Assembly (NCBI GenBank): GCA_011009095.1
Contig: VTPC01008229.1
Span: 98,512 to 162,511 of the forward strand
DNA length: 64,000 bases
Reading direction: 5' to 3'
Source: Ignelater luminosus
Lineage: Eukaryota > Arthropoda > Insecta > Coleoptera > Elateridae
Shown one piece after another: positions 1 to 10,909 of this stretch. Both the position numbers and the translations under genes were made by a program. Position 1 is the stretch's first letter; every line of letters begins with the position of its first letter. Below the pieces are notes generated by a model that saw nothing but the letters and a program-made list of their open reading frames with translations, searched no databases and was not told the DNA's origin.

Positions 1-940
1 TGACCTAAAAGGTAACAAACTATGACGTTTCCAATATTCATTAATATTTTAAATTGCATGTTTAATGCCAACGTTCTATAAACAAACTTTTCTACTGTAA
101 TTAAAGGTGTTATAAAATTCAAATAAGTTCGATACTAGATCATAAACCAGTGAATTAATTTTATAATTTTATGGCATACCTGTACTACATAATTTCCTCT
201 TCCTTTTTTCGTTGTTTAAATTTACATAATATGCATTTATGGCCTAAAGACAAAAATGTCAATTAGCTGAATATATTTTATGGTTTTACAAGTTTCTTTA
301 GAATTTGAATATTTATTTTATTATACTCTGTATACAATTATCAGCGATTAACCTTTCGTGTGTGCAAATCAATAATATGGAACGAAAGTGTAGCATTTTA
401 TTTCTTATATTTCCTATATTTATTTTTCTATTAAATATTTACATTTCGAAAGATATTAATTCAGGTTGTAACGTTAACCTTGCGTTACATATAAAATTGA
501 CTCTAATTTAACTAGAATCTCTAAAAAAATAAGGAATTAAAAAAAATAGCAATAGTAAGCGCCAGTGTCTTTTATATAAAAAAGACACAAAAGATCAATA
601 CAAGAATTCAATAAATCAAAAAAAATGCTAATGAATTATTCAGTTAAGAAATAGAATCAAATTTTATTAACGACAAAATAATAATAAATTTAAATATTTA
701 GATAATAATTCAATAAGTAAAATTTAAGCATTTACAAATACTTTATCCTATAGTTCAAAATTCATAAAAATAAAACAAGTACAAATAATGGATTATCATC
801 TATCACCCCACTTTTGATAATCTGAAATGCAATAAGAGAAAATCTTGAAAACTTCAAAATAAATAAAAATTTCAAAATAGTAAATATAAGATCAAGAATT
901 TTATCTATAACTTGTGATAAACCAACAATTTACTACTATT
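1..940. other. AT-rich stretch, no gene seen
   Basis: Very AT-rich sequence with many homopolymer A/T runs. The only open frame of note (305..511, plus) is low-complexity and hydrophobic, with no motif I recognise. I see no repeat, RNA gene or transposon end. Confidence 0.5.
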
Positions 941-1211
941 AGTCTCAAATGTGACCGTTACTAATAAAAATTTAATAATGAATAATTAAATTTTTTGGAA
1001 TATGAAATAAAAAAAATATGGAAACGAGCTTTTGAAAAAAGAATACACCGCTTACCCCGATGAATTCCGCTGTGATACAGATCTGATCGTAGAGGTGAAA
1101 CAGCTGTAATAAAACAATAAGGAAGCAACAATAATTTCAATAAACGTTCCCTGTTCTGATAATAGTTTCTAAATAAACTTGTTTGAAAAGCACACAAATT
1201 TGGTCATTAAT
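941..1211. repeat. 271-bp dispersed repeat, copy 1
   Basis: Nearly identical to 1599..1870 in the same orientation; both copies start AGTCTCAAATG and end TTTGGTCATTAAT. Differences are a handful of substitutions and one indel. The short open frames on the minus strand of both copies (MCAFQTSLFRNYYQNR) are shared because the DNA is shared, and are not evidence of a protein. The ends carry a weak inverted match (ATTAGTCTCAAATGTG against ATTAATGACCAAATTTGTG), which would fit a MITE. The class remains unknown. Confidence 0.75.
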
Positions 1212-1598
1212 ATTAACACACAAAATTTTTACATTATATTAAGATAAAAACAAATTTGATAAGTGCTGGAGTTCGACAATTTTCCAAAAATTGATTTGTA
1301 ATTGAGAAATAGTAAATTTTCATAAAGGTTCACCCTATATATAGACTAAGCAGGAGTTGTCCTCATTCTACAGACGGACCATTATGCACGCAGGAAAAAT
1401 TTAAATGCTCAAATAAATTTCTTATAGAAAAATTTAATCCAGAACCCAATTAACAAAAACTAGTATGAATTTTATTTATTAATTATCTACAGTAAGGTGT
1501 AGATAAATATATAAACAAAAGCCTCACAAAATTACTAAGAATGTCCTAACTGTAGGTACTCAACTGACATAATCCAAATCAATCTTTTACTAACTATA
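1212..1598. other. Spacer between the two 271-bp repeats
   Basis: 387 bp of AT-rich sequence between the direct copies. I see no coding signal. If the copies were LTRs this would be far too short for an internal region, so two independent insertions or a partial duplication is more likely. Confidence 0.4.
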
Positions 1599-1870
1599 AG
1601 TCTCAAATGCGACCGTTACTAATAAAAATGTAATAATGAATAATTAAATTTTTTGGAATATCAAATAAAAAAAAATATGGAAACGAGCTTTTGAAAAAAG
1701 AATACACCACTTACCCCGATGAATTCCGCTGTGATACAGATCTGATCGTAGAGGTGAAACAGCTGTAATAAAACAATAAGAAAGCAACAATAATTTCAAT
1801 AAACGTTTCCTGTTCTGATAATAGTTTCTAAATAAACTTGTTTGAAAAGCACACAAATTTGGTCATTAAT
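1599..1870. repeat. 272-bp dispersed repeat, copy 2
   Basis: Second copy of the repeat at 941..1211, same orientation. The sequence to the right (CAATCAACAG) differs from that to the right of copy 1 (ATTAACACAC), so the homology stops sharply at TTTGGTCATTAAT. That supports a discrete mobile unit. Confidence 0.75.
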
Positions 1871-2198
1871 CAATCAACAGAAATTATCCCTTTTAGAGCC
1901 GTTCAAATTCCCTAAAACTAGGACAAGAAGTTTACTAAATGTCACAATTAATTATACACCGTGTCCTGCTTACAATAATAATAACAATGCAAATCGTCAA
2001 CCCTAATTTATTTACAAAAAATTCAAAAAAACTACAAGAAGATTAATTGATCTCTCAGCGTGAACTCACAACTCACGCAACTATCTCTCCAAACAAGAAA
2101 AACAAAAAATTACAAGAATACACTGAAAGTACCGATCAAACAAACACATGGAACGGTAACGAAAAGTGACCGTTACAAGGTATTTTACTTAACATCTC
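1871..2198 (-). repeat. Possible LTR (minus orientation)
   Basis: Read on the minus strand, a purine-rich stretch (TTTCTTAGTGGAGA) is followed by TGTTAAGTAAAAT at about 2198. This resembles a Copia polypurine tract followed by a TG-starting LTR. GTAACGGTCAC occurs just inside and also inside the 271-bp repeats. I see no pol domain upstream and no second LTR, so this is tentative. Confidence 0.22.
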
Positions 2199-2721
2199 CA
2201 CTAAGAAACTCCGAGAGCAGTCTAGTTTTAAGTTAAATTAATTTTCGCAAGTAGTCAAGTGCTAAACTAGCTTTTCTAGTTCAACTGAGAACAAACACGG
2301 CGAATAGTTGTAGGTAATACAAATTGATAACAAAGAAATGATTTCCAGATTTAATCTTAGACTTAGGCACAAAGATGTAGTTAAAAGCGCTTGCAACTTT
2401 CAAAGACACTTTTAGGAGATTATAAATGACAATTTTCTAGATTCGCCGAACTTCTTACACCTCGTGTGCCGTTCTGATTGCTATTTATTTAAATCATCAA
2501 AGATGTAAATTTCTTGTAGATAAGACGTAGGTAGTTGAATGGCTTTGGAAACATTAATGAGTAAATTTTAAATCTTTGATTATTCAAAAATGAAAGAGGC
2601 TAGTCAGAAGCGCTTGCAATATACTTTTTAAAGTCATTACATAATTAAAGAAATTTTTCAGATTAGTCATTAATTTAACCTTCCAATTTGTGCCTTCCCA
2701 ATTTCTTTAGACTGTATAGTA
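2199..2721. other. No feature seen
   Basis: AT-rich sequence without open frames or repeats that I can support. Confidence 0.4.
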
Positions 2722-2723
2722 TA

Positions 2724-3170
2724 CAGTAATACCCCGCATTTACGCGATAGGTGAGCCGAGCGATAACCGTGTAAGAGAATTCGCGTAAATGGGGGGACAA
2801 TTTTGCATATAAACACATACAAATTATGTTTAATTGGGACCGGAGACTAAAGAAAACAATAATTCAGAAGAAAAATGTGTAATAAAATCTTAGATAATAC
2901 AACAAATTATATTATTATGAATTGCAAAAACATAAACCGAAGATATTTTGACGTAGAAGGCTTCATAAAATCTAACAAAGTCGTCTGACGGAACAAAGAT
3001 TTTTTCTTCTCACGCAAAATTTCCTCGTTAGTCTGTTTTCCAAAATTTATAACCCTTTTTCAACTGAACTGAGGCCTTCTGTCAACAAAAGACAAATCAA
3101 AGAGGAGATTTAAAAATCGCGTAACTGCGGATTCGCGTAAGTTGGGGTAGCATAAGTCGGGGTATTACTG
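2724..3170. mobile_element. Tigger/pogo-type MITE (447 bp)
   Basis: Starts CAGTAATACCCCGCATTTAC and ends with the inverse of CAGTAATACCCCGACTTATG. The duplicated TA dinucleotides lie at 2722..2723 and 3171..3172. CAGTAATACC at both ends with a TA target is the hallmark of Tigger/pogo elements. There is no transposase inside, so it is non-autonomous. Sub-terminal copies of a TTACGCG-type motif occur at both ends (TTTACGCGAT and GTAACTGCGGATTCGCGTAA). Confidence 0.85.
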
Positions 3171-3488
3171 TATATATTTCACGCTATTATCTTTTTGTTG
3201 CTGTAATCATTGCTTGTGTCTTATCTATGTTTATTTCACTTCCCCTTTTTCCTGTCTCTCTTGCACTGATATTTAAATAACTCTGTGGTGCTTGTTGTGA
3301 ACAAACCATTAAAACCATATCGTGTGTTTAAGCAAACTCGTCGGTCTCCACTGCCTTTAGTTTGCGGTATCCTACTATAAAATTAGTTCTGGTTTGCAGG
3401 TTTTCATTACGTCGTCCATATAAGTGTGCAAAATAGGGGTCTGAAATTACATCCTTGTTTAACATCTTTTAATTCATTCATTCTTACT

Positions 3489-3599
3489 CGGAACCGGGCA
3501 TTTCCCGGCACGAGCACTTCCCGGCCGGGAATTTTCCGTCAAGGACACTTCCCGACACGAGCATTTTGACTATGCTTTCGACAAGGGGTTTCGACTATA
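3489..3599. repeat. MULE left terminal inverted repeat
   Basis: Built from repeated modules around CCCGGCACGAGCA and CCCGACACGAGCA, then CATTTTGACTATGCTTTCGA and AAGGGGTTTCGACTAT. It pairs inverted with 5862..5939. The module repetition within the arm probably reflects multiple transposase binding sites (inference). Confidence 0.85.
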
Positions 3600-3605
3600 T
3601 ACTTA

Positions 3606-4062
3606 CATCGAAACCTCTCTAAAGTGGATACGGGGTCAAGTAATGTGTCCACTATAGAAGGGCGTTCACATCAGAAGGGATGTGACTTTAATGTATAATA
3701 CGGAATACAGGAATTATATTCACATATGTATTTATGTACACACATTACAGTTTTACAAAGCAACTTGACAGTTTCTGGAAATGTTTATATTATTCATTTA
3801 ATTGGACTAATTTAATAAAGAAGTTAAGTAATTATGTAGATAAGTAAGCAAGACGAGCCAAACTTTTGAATTTTCAGCTTTTAAAACTTATTAAAAGGAA
3901 ACTGGCGGCGTTCAGCAGAAGGATTTGTTAAAAATAAATTTATTGCTAGTTGAAGGAGCTCATTGTAAGTGTCCACAATAAGGAGTTATAATGAATACTG
4001 GGGGCCAAAAATTAGTGTCCACGTCCACTATAGGGGGTGTCCACATTAGAACTATAATTGTG
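3606..4062. repeat. Possible nested Tigger-like MITE
   Basis: CGAAACCTCTCTAAAGTGGA at about 3618 resembles a Tigger-type terminus. Towards 4062, in inverse orientation, GTTCTAATGTGGACACCCCC repeats the GTGGACAC core. Further GTGTCCAC motifs lie near 3650 and 3975..4050. It would be an insertion into the MULE 5' region. The ends are too diverged to fix a TA duplication. Confidence 0.35.
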
Positions 4063-4242
4063 TGTGGATGTAGGACAAACTTCTGTCTCATAGTCATTCC
4101 TAGTCCGGCTCTACAGAGTAGTTGTTGCATATCACGACATCCTGTTTCACCAGCTGTTGTATATTTAAGTATTTATTTATTATAATTTTATTAATACTTC
4201 TGTTACATTGGGCTTATAACTTATAATTTTGAATTAGTTTGA

Positions 4243-5517
4243 TATGGCGAATAAACTCGAAATAATTACTACCACCAAAGGTAAACGCATGTTATGCTTG
4301 GAGGGTATGCATTTGTCTTTGATCAAGAGAAATTTTGGAGTGCAAGTTACGTCAAGATTTTAAGTGGCGGGCCAGGATTCACATGACACCAGGAGTATCT
4401 ACTTCAAGAATTTTGCAACGCACTGGAACCCACAACCTTGAATCTAGTGCAGCGAATAATGAAACGTGAAAATGCGTGGAGACCGTCCGCCAAAATGCTA
4501 AAGACCTGCATGACACTCGTGCTCAGATTATTGCTCAGAACCTGCAAAGTGTTTCCGCAGCAACCCAAGGCGTTATGCCGTGAATTTAGACCATGAAGCG
4601 CACAATTAGAAAAATACAAGCTGACACGGGCAACAATTCTACTCGACATACAAGAGAGCATATCAACATGACAATCTTGTTCCAGCAAGATTCAAAAGAA
4701 AATGACCTTCTTTATGATTTAGGTGCAACAGGTGATCATATAATGATTTTTGCAACAGAAGCCAACCTCCGGTTTCTTAGTGCATGTAATACGTGGTTAG
4801 TTGATGGAACCTTCAAGGTGTCACCTCCTCTATTTGATCAAGTGTTCGTAATACATGTATATCGCAGCGAAACATCGTTCCCTCTGCTTTACTACACTGC
4901 AACACACTCCAGAATTCTCGAGTGTCTAAAAAGTAAACAGCTATTACTGCAGCCGAAATTTATTATGAGTGCCTTTGAGAAACCAACCTTAAATGCCTTC
5001 AGATCGTCATTTCTGAAAGCTAATCGGAAATGATGTTTTTTTATATTTCTCAGGCTGTCTACCGTAAAATCCAGTCCTTGCCGGAAATGCTTCATCAGTA
5101 TTCAAATGACCCGGAGTTTGCTTATCAAATCCGTCAATTGAACGTTTTAGCATTTATTCCACCTGATGACGTACAGTTAGTGTAGAATGTTCTAATGGAT
5201 AAACCCTTCTTTGTGGCAGACATTACTTGCGGAATTCACGACATACTTTGAGTTAACTTGGTTTGGTAGGTGGAATAGACAACGAACACGTCGCAGCTCT
5301 CCGATGTTTAATATTAATTCATGGAGCTAGTACCATTCGGTCTTAGAGGACATGTACAAGACGAACAACAACTGTGAGGCGTGTAATCGGGGCTTTTCAT
5401 CGTTATTGGGCTCTACTCACCCCACTACATACAAGTTTATTGGTGGCTCAAAGAAAGAGCAAGCACTGACTAAAACCAAGATTGAGCAGATATATAACGG
5501 CAACGCGCAGCAGCAAT
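4243..5517 (+). pseudogene. FLYWCH/MULE transposase pseudogene
   Basis: The start at 4243 reads MANKLEIITTTKGKRML, the opening of a FLYWCH zinc finger. Its distal part lies in another frame (FKWRARIHM near 4360, then ILQRTGTHNLESSAANNE). The longest intact piece (4593..5033) holds the first catalytic block, TWLVDGTFKVSPPLFDQVFV, with the first Asp of the MULE DDE domain in DGTFK. The second block reads IMSAFEKPTLNAF, where MULE transposases usually have Asp (SDFE-type), so this residue appears to be lost. The following Cys/His motif is frameshifted near 5035. The C-terminal part reads TNNNCEAWNRGFSSLLG-like across frames near 5360..5440. Several stops and at least three frameshifts make it dead. 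In live elements the protein cuts and pastes the element in the nucleus. Confidence 0.85.
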
Positions 5518-5861
5518 AACATCACTATATCTCAGTACGGTGACGGAGACTTCTCTGTCACTGTCACTATATAATATTTGTTGTTAATTTTATGTAATGA
5601 ATTTGTAACAGTTTTATCGACCTCGAATTGTGTTATAGTTTTTATTAACTTTGAAAACCCCTAAGAATTTTATGTATTTTTGACGATTTGTATTCGAAAG
5701 TTTGTTTTATTTAATTAACGATAATTTACTACATTATTTTAATTTTTGATTGGGTCTTTCAACCTGAAACTTTTAGGAGTCCGAGAATAAAACTCTCTCG
5801 ATGACGATTGGTTTTAAACCAGCTCAATATTATGTTGCAACATAATATCGTGGACTAAGCA

Positions 5862-5939
5862 TAGTCGAAACACCTTGTCGAAAGAATAGTCAAAATGCCC
5901 GTGCTGGGAAGTGCCCGTGCCGGGAAAAGCCCGCCACCC
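5862..5939. repeat. MULE right terminal inverted repeat
   Basis: The inverse of 3489..3599, shorter by one internal module. On the minus strand it reads GGGCTTTTCCCGGCACGGGC and then CACTTCCCAGCACGGGC. It ends at the target duplication at 5940..5948. Confidence 0.85.
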
Positions 5940-5956
5940 ATTCTTACTAAGCTAGA

Positions 5957-7200
5957 CTATAGGCTATAGACTTTGACTCTTTGATTTAGGCTTTTCCATA
6001 TTTTTTCCATTTTTTGTTTGTCGACTGCCTTCTCCAGGTCTATACATTCATTATTGTTTTTTCTTGTAATTGTATCATTAAAAATATCCAATCTTGAGCA
6101 TTTCTTTGACTTTTGAAACCGCACTGTGCTACATTTACTGTATAGTCTATTTGTAGCTTCGGCTTCTTTTTTAGAATTCCTCCGTATATTTTTCCAGTTC
6201 TTACAATTTTGACTGTCACCTTTTATATATGTAAATTGGAATTCCAATCTTGTGGTACTTCGCCTTCTTCCATTGCCAAATTAAATAATTAACATCTCGT
6301 TTTCCAGTCTACTTGCATATTTATCATTTCTGGAGCTATATCGTCAATTTCCACGGCCTTTCTACATTTTATTTTTTTAATGATTCTTCTATGTGCTCCA
6401 TTGCTATATACTTGCTTAAAGCTGGTTTTATTTTGCCCTGAGTTTGTTCTTCATTTGTTAGCAATTCTTGGAAATATTTCTTCTAACTATGCATAATTTC
6501 GTCATTAGTTGTCGATATCTTTCCGTTTTTGTCCATAACTTCTTAAAATCTATGGTTCTTTTTATTTCTTAAGTGTTTTATTACATTTTAAAATTGTTTT
6601 TGGATTGTCTCGTATGCCACCTTTAATCTATTTCCATAATGCACCCACGTTTGTTCCTTAACTAAGACCTTTTCCCTTATTTTCTTATATTTGCTATAAT
6701 CTTCATCCATTTTAGTATTCTTGTAGCTTTTGCTATTTGTTTAACTTTTGTCACTTCGCCATTTGGTTTTTTTGCTGTTTAAGTCATTGCTTCTTTACAT
6801 ATAATGTTCCCCGTAAAGTTTCTGCTTGTTGAAGTGTTTCACTACCGATTATCGCTACTTTTAATAATTCTCGATATTTTTTCCTAACTTCTAGGTCCTT
6901 CATTTTGCAGTTTCTTATTTTCTAATCTCTTTTGATTTCTTAAACACTTTTTTTTTAGCTGTAGTGCTGCTTTAAATCCATTACCATCTGCAGCTGTACA
7001 TAGAAGTTTTCTCTTTCTTCTTTATTTGCATCTTCAGTAGGACCATATAAGCTGTAGTTATGTTCCAGAAATCTGGATATGTTCTTGTTGTTTCAGTGAT
7101 ACTCATATAATCTATATTTTTTTCATCTGTACTATTACTTCTTCTTCCTTACTTGTGAGGCTTGAACATTTCATGTAGCAAAGTTTGTTATTTTTGTCGT
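5957..7200 (-). pseudogene. Decayed LINE (endonuclease and start of RT)
   Basis: Minus-strand relic of a non-LTR retrotransposon ORF2. Near 7060..6980 the translation reads YSLYGPTEDANKEERENFY, the YAPnxDA-type block of an AP-like endonuclease. Near 6720..6500 it reads REKVLVKEQTWVHYGNRLK, VIKHLRNKKN and MDKNGKISTTNDEI, the linker that precedes RT in such LINEs. Near 6030..5975 it reads CIDLEKAVDKQKMEKIWKSL, matching the RT block with an [F/I]DLEKAxD core. Multiple stops and frameshifts; the RT active site and 3' end are missing. The family looks RTE-like or craniofacial-development-protein-2-like, but I cannot assign it firmly. Confidence 0.72.
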
Positions 7201-10200
7201 CTATTATTATTTGATTTATAGTTATTTTCATTTTTTCCATATTTTAATTTATCCAAACTCTTGTCCATGTTCATTACAGGGTCGTTCACGTATCGCATTC
7301 CTTTCCTTGCTTGTTTTTTAGTTTGTTTTTATCTTACTTATCTTGTGTCTCTGTTTTAGTGAGTTCGTTTTCTTTTTCTCTGTTCCATTTTCAAATTTGT
7401 CCTTATATTAACATCTTTTGGAATTTTATCTTGACATTATTTTTTTCTTCTTTTTTATTTCGAGTTGTTTTCAAGAAAACTATATTGATTTGGTATCTTA
7501 ACTTAACCTTCCAATTTTCTAACAGCTATATGCATGCTGTACGTTGTTGCATTTAGACCTACCTTTAATTTGGAGATTCATCACAAAACTGGCACCCTGA
7601 TCTAGAGATTTCAAGATTTTAAGCTTTGGAGATTTTTAAGGTTGATTTCATCCCTTCCAAACGACATAAGAATTGATTTCTTTGTTATGCTTATAAAGCT
7701 CCTATTGTCTTATGCCATCATAACTTCGTTAAATTAATTGCTACTTGAACTATGCAAATATTATCGTTAAAAATCTTGCAGAATTGAAAAATTATCGTGC
7801 TAAACCAAATATATTCATTTTGTCAAATTTTATAGCAGATTGTTATAGATTTAACATAATTAATTTATATTAGACCTATTAATGTGAACGAACAGTCGAA
7901 GCAGATAAAATGGTGAAACAGTAGATTATAAATTTTGATAAATTTAAAGAAAACAATAGATTTAAAGCATTCAAGAACTTATCATTGAAAACTTAATTAT
8001 TCAAAGACAGTTCAAACATGAAATTTGAGACAATGTCCGCGATCTTTGTTATCTTAGTTTTGGTTTTAAACATAATTTATGATCGCATGATAGCTTAAAA
8101 TTTCCAACCCATTCTTGCCCATTTATTTTTGTATCAATCTAATTTTAGCCTACACAGTATAATTCAAGTTATTTTTGCTGTTATTGTTGTGGATATTAGA
8201 GTATATTTGGATTGCTGCATGCTCTGTGACAATTTCTTTTATATTTGCTGTCGCTATTTGAAATAAAGAAAATAAGCTTAACTGAGAAATGCAAGTTTAG
8301 CCTAACATCTAGGCAACTAAGTTTGCGATTTAGGATTTTTTTGTTAGTTTCTCATTTAACAATTCTTTATAGAAGATAATCAAAATCTTCATTAAATTTT
8401 TCCCAGCAGCCAAAAATACTAATTATTTATTAATTTATAGGAAAATAAGAGACTGTTGTTTAATATATCCTTGTATAATGTAAATTCTGTTTGTCATCGT
8501 TTGCAAAATGACATTATTCTCGGTATATCTATATGTAGTTATCTCTCTTGAGAATTTCATCTCTTAGTAACAGATACACATGTATATTGTGTTTTATGAT
8601 ATGCAAACTTCAATGTGAGGGGCAAGCTCTTCTAAAATAGGCTACCGACATTGAACAACACAATATTATCAGAGTTTAAGAACCTTATAACGCCTGCTGT
8701 AACCTCTAAACCAAATTTAGCGAAAGTATTTTTTGAAGCTAAACTTAACTTTCATTTGAGCAACAGAGAATTTAAAGGGAAAGTCTAACAACTTTACGCA
8801 AAGTTTAGTTTGGACCACAGTCTACCCGTAAGAGTACAGGTGGAGATTTCTCGAAATACTTCGTAATTTTTTGGTGCTTATTGTTTCTTTTGCAGTGACT
8901 GTCGAAATTTAAACACGAAGACAGATTGGAGAGTTGTAACGTATACGAATTAAAGCACGGAGTATATAACAGCAGTTATAATAGAAAAGATCTCTGGTGA
9001 AAAATAGTAGATGAAAGTTAACTTAATTAACTAATTTTAAAAATAACCAAATGTCACAAGAGTTATAATTAATAATTTCTTTGTGTCTACTGTCTACTGT
9101 AAATCTTTCACACTAAAGATCAACTTCAGAATACAAAGAATATTATTTCAAAGTTGACGTTAATTAAAACTTATCAAAAACCATTAGATTTCAAACCATA
9201 CAACCACAGCATCACAGTTTTGTTTTCTCTTTAACTCCAATATAAAAGTACTACAGTATGATTTATAAAGCAACACCAATCAAATGTATATTTTGTATCT
9301 ATCATACCGTAAAGGTATTAAGCATACATTTAATGTATTAAATTTAATGCGTGTTATATGTTTATTTATTATTACAAAATGATGAATGAAAAGTTGTCAA
9401 GGATAAATAATAAATTGCACAATAGATTATAAGTACCATAAACACCTGCAGCCTCGAAGAAGCGCAACATTATTAGTGAGTACTTTTATTTAATAAATAA
9501 GCAATTTATTTCTCTATGGTAATATAACCTGTGCAAATTTTTATCGAAAGTCTTCCCTGCAAAAGAATTTATTTATTATTATAGGAATTTATAAATTTTA
9601 AGTCTTATTTGCATTGAATTATCTATTAGTTGTAACGACACTATTATTACTACATATATTTCCAATAAGCATAAATTAATATCGTATACACACAATACTT
9701 ATTAGACTAGTCATCTGTGTTATCTATGTTGTGGTTTATTTTATTATGGGATCTCTAGTTTTTATATCACTACACGCGTACAAGAAAGGATTAAAAGAAT
9801 TATTAAATGATGTGAAACATCTGACTTTTTTAAATACAACTTAAATGTAAAAACTTCATAGCAGTACAATATAATACTTACCAGAATGGCAATCACAGCT
9901 GCAACTTGCAGCTACTAAAATCACTCTTTTTTCTTGCCTTCTACTTTTTCTTTACTATGACTTCATATTGTGATTCAGTTCTCTTTTTTATTTTTGTAAA
10001 ATGTGTATGTCTTACTTTATTAATTACAAATAAAATCAGTAACCGTATTTCGAACAATTATTTATTATGTGAATCTTATTCAAGTCCTAAATTATGGTTT
10101 ACTTATCTTAAGATCATCCTAATTCCGGGCCAGCCAAAAGCCGGTTAGCAATGTTTGAAAACTTAGTAAAAGGGTCAAACCTCATCAAATTAGAAAGGAA

Positions 10201-10775
10201 AAAAGGTGCCAGGTCTAGCTTTGTTGGCATAATTTTTGACCTAACTTTGATCTTCAATTCCTCATCACACAATCTATTTTTTATTTTGCTTGTAGAATGT
10301 CCAACGTTTCGTTTTAATTCTTCTTACAGTTTTTCTTGAAATTTTGTTTTAGTGTTACCATATTGCACTATTTTTTCTCTATCTCACATTAATTTTAATA
10401 TTTTACTGATGCTTTGGCAGAACTAATGCTAAAGACTCTTATAATAGATCATTCTGGTTAAATATTCAAAGTAAAAAGTTATGGCCCGTCCCCTATCAGG
10501 AACTCTACAAGATTCTACAATTAACTTATGAAGTGCTTGATGACATATTTTAGTATGCCTTTCGTGCAAATAGGTATAGTTTGCTCTGAATTTACAATAT
10601 TTATTCTTACAGCATTTATCTATTGTATTGTATGCCAATAATCATAATTTACTGTGGTTAACCTTTCGGCCATGCTCCTGAAAATCGTTTTAGGAAAATA
10701 TTTAAAATTGCTCCTCGATTTAAATTATTTTTTTATAATTTTGAAAAGTAGTTGCATGCCGTTTTAGTTTTTGAG
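7201..10775. other. AT-rich stretch, no gene seen
   Basis: About 3.6 kb. The open frames here (7311..7556, 9906..10148, 10151..10339 plus; 10429..10638 minus) show T-rich hydrophobic or irregular translations without motifs. I see no terminal repeats or RNA gene. Parts near 7200..7560 could be the far 5' end of the LINE at 5957..7200. Confidence 0.45.
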
Positions 10776-10909
10776 TTAGGGGCTGTCCATCATAATGGAC
10801 AAACTGACTTCGGGAACGTTTAATCTGCAGGTAGAGGTAGATCTCCATTCAAAATAAATAAATAACAAATAACTCAAAATATTCTAAGGTCGAAATTGTT
10901 TTATCCAAT

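Larger units (their letters stand above)
3489..5939 (+). mobile_element. Complete MULE DNA transposon (2.45 kb, inactive)
   Basis: Flanked by the direct repeat ATTCTTACT at 3480..3488 and 5940..5948, a 9-bp target duplication as expected for Mutator-like elements. The terminal inverted repeats are 3489..3599 and 5862..5939. Both contain GGGCWTTTCCCGGCAC, a CATTTTGACTAT block, TTTCGACAAGG and TTTCGACTAT; the left arm has an extra internal block. The interior holds a decayed FLYWCH/MULE transposase on the plus strand (4243..5517). Ends, target duplication and transposase agree with one another. Confidence 0.9.

Noticed and set aside
961..1856. Two similar minus-strand open frames starting MCAFQTSLFRNYYQNR
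   Set aside because: They are similar only because the underlying 271-bp DNA repeat is duplicated; the reading has no domain and a frame end that differs between copies.
7311..10339. T-rich open frames with hydrophobic translations as membrane proteins
   Set aside because: Hydrophobicity follows from T-rich DNA; no conserved motif, splice structure or neighbouring exon could be seen.
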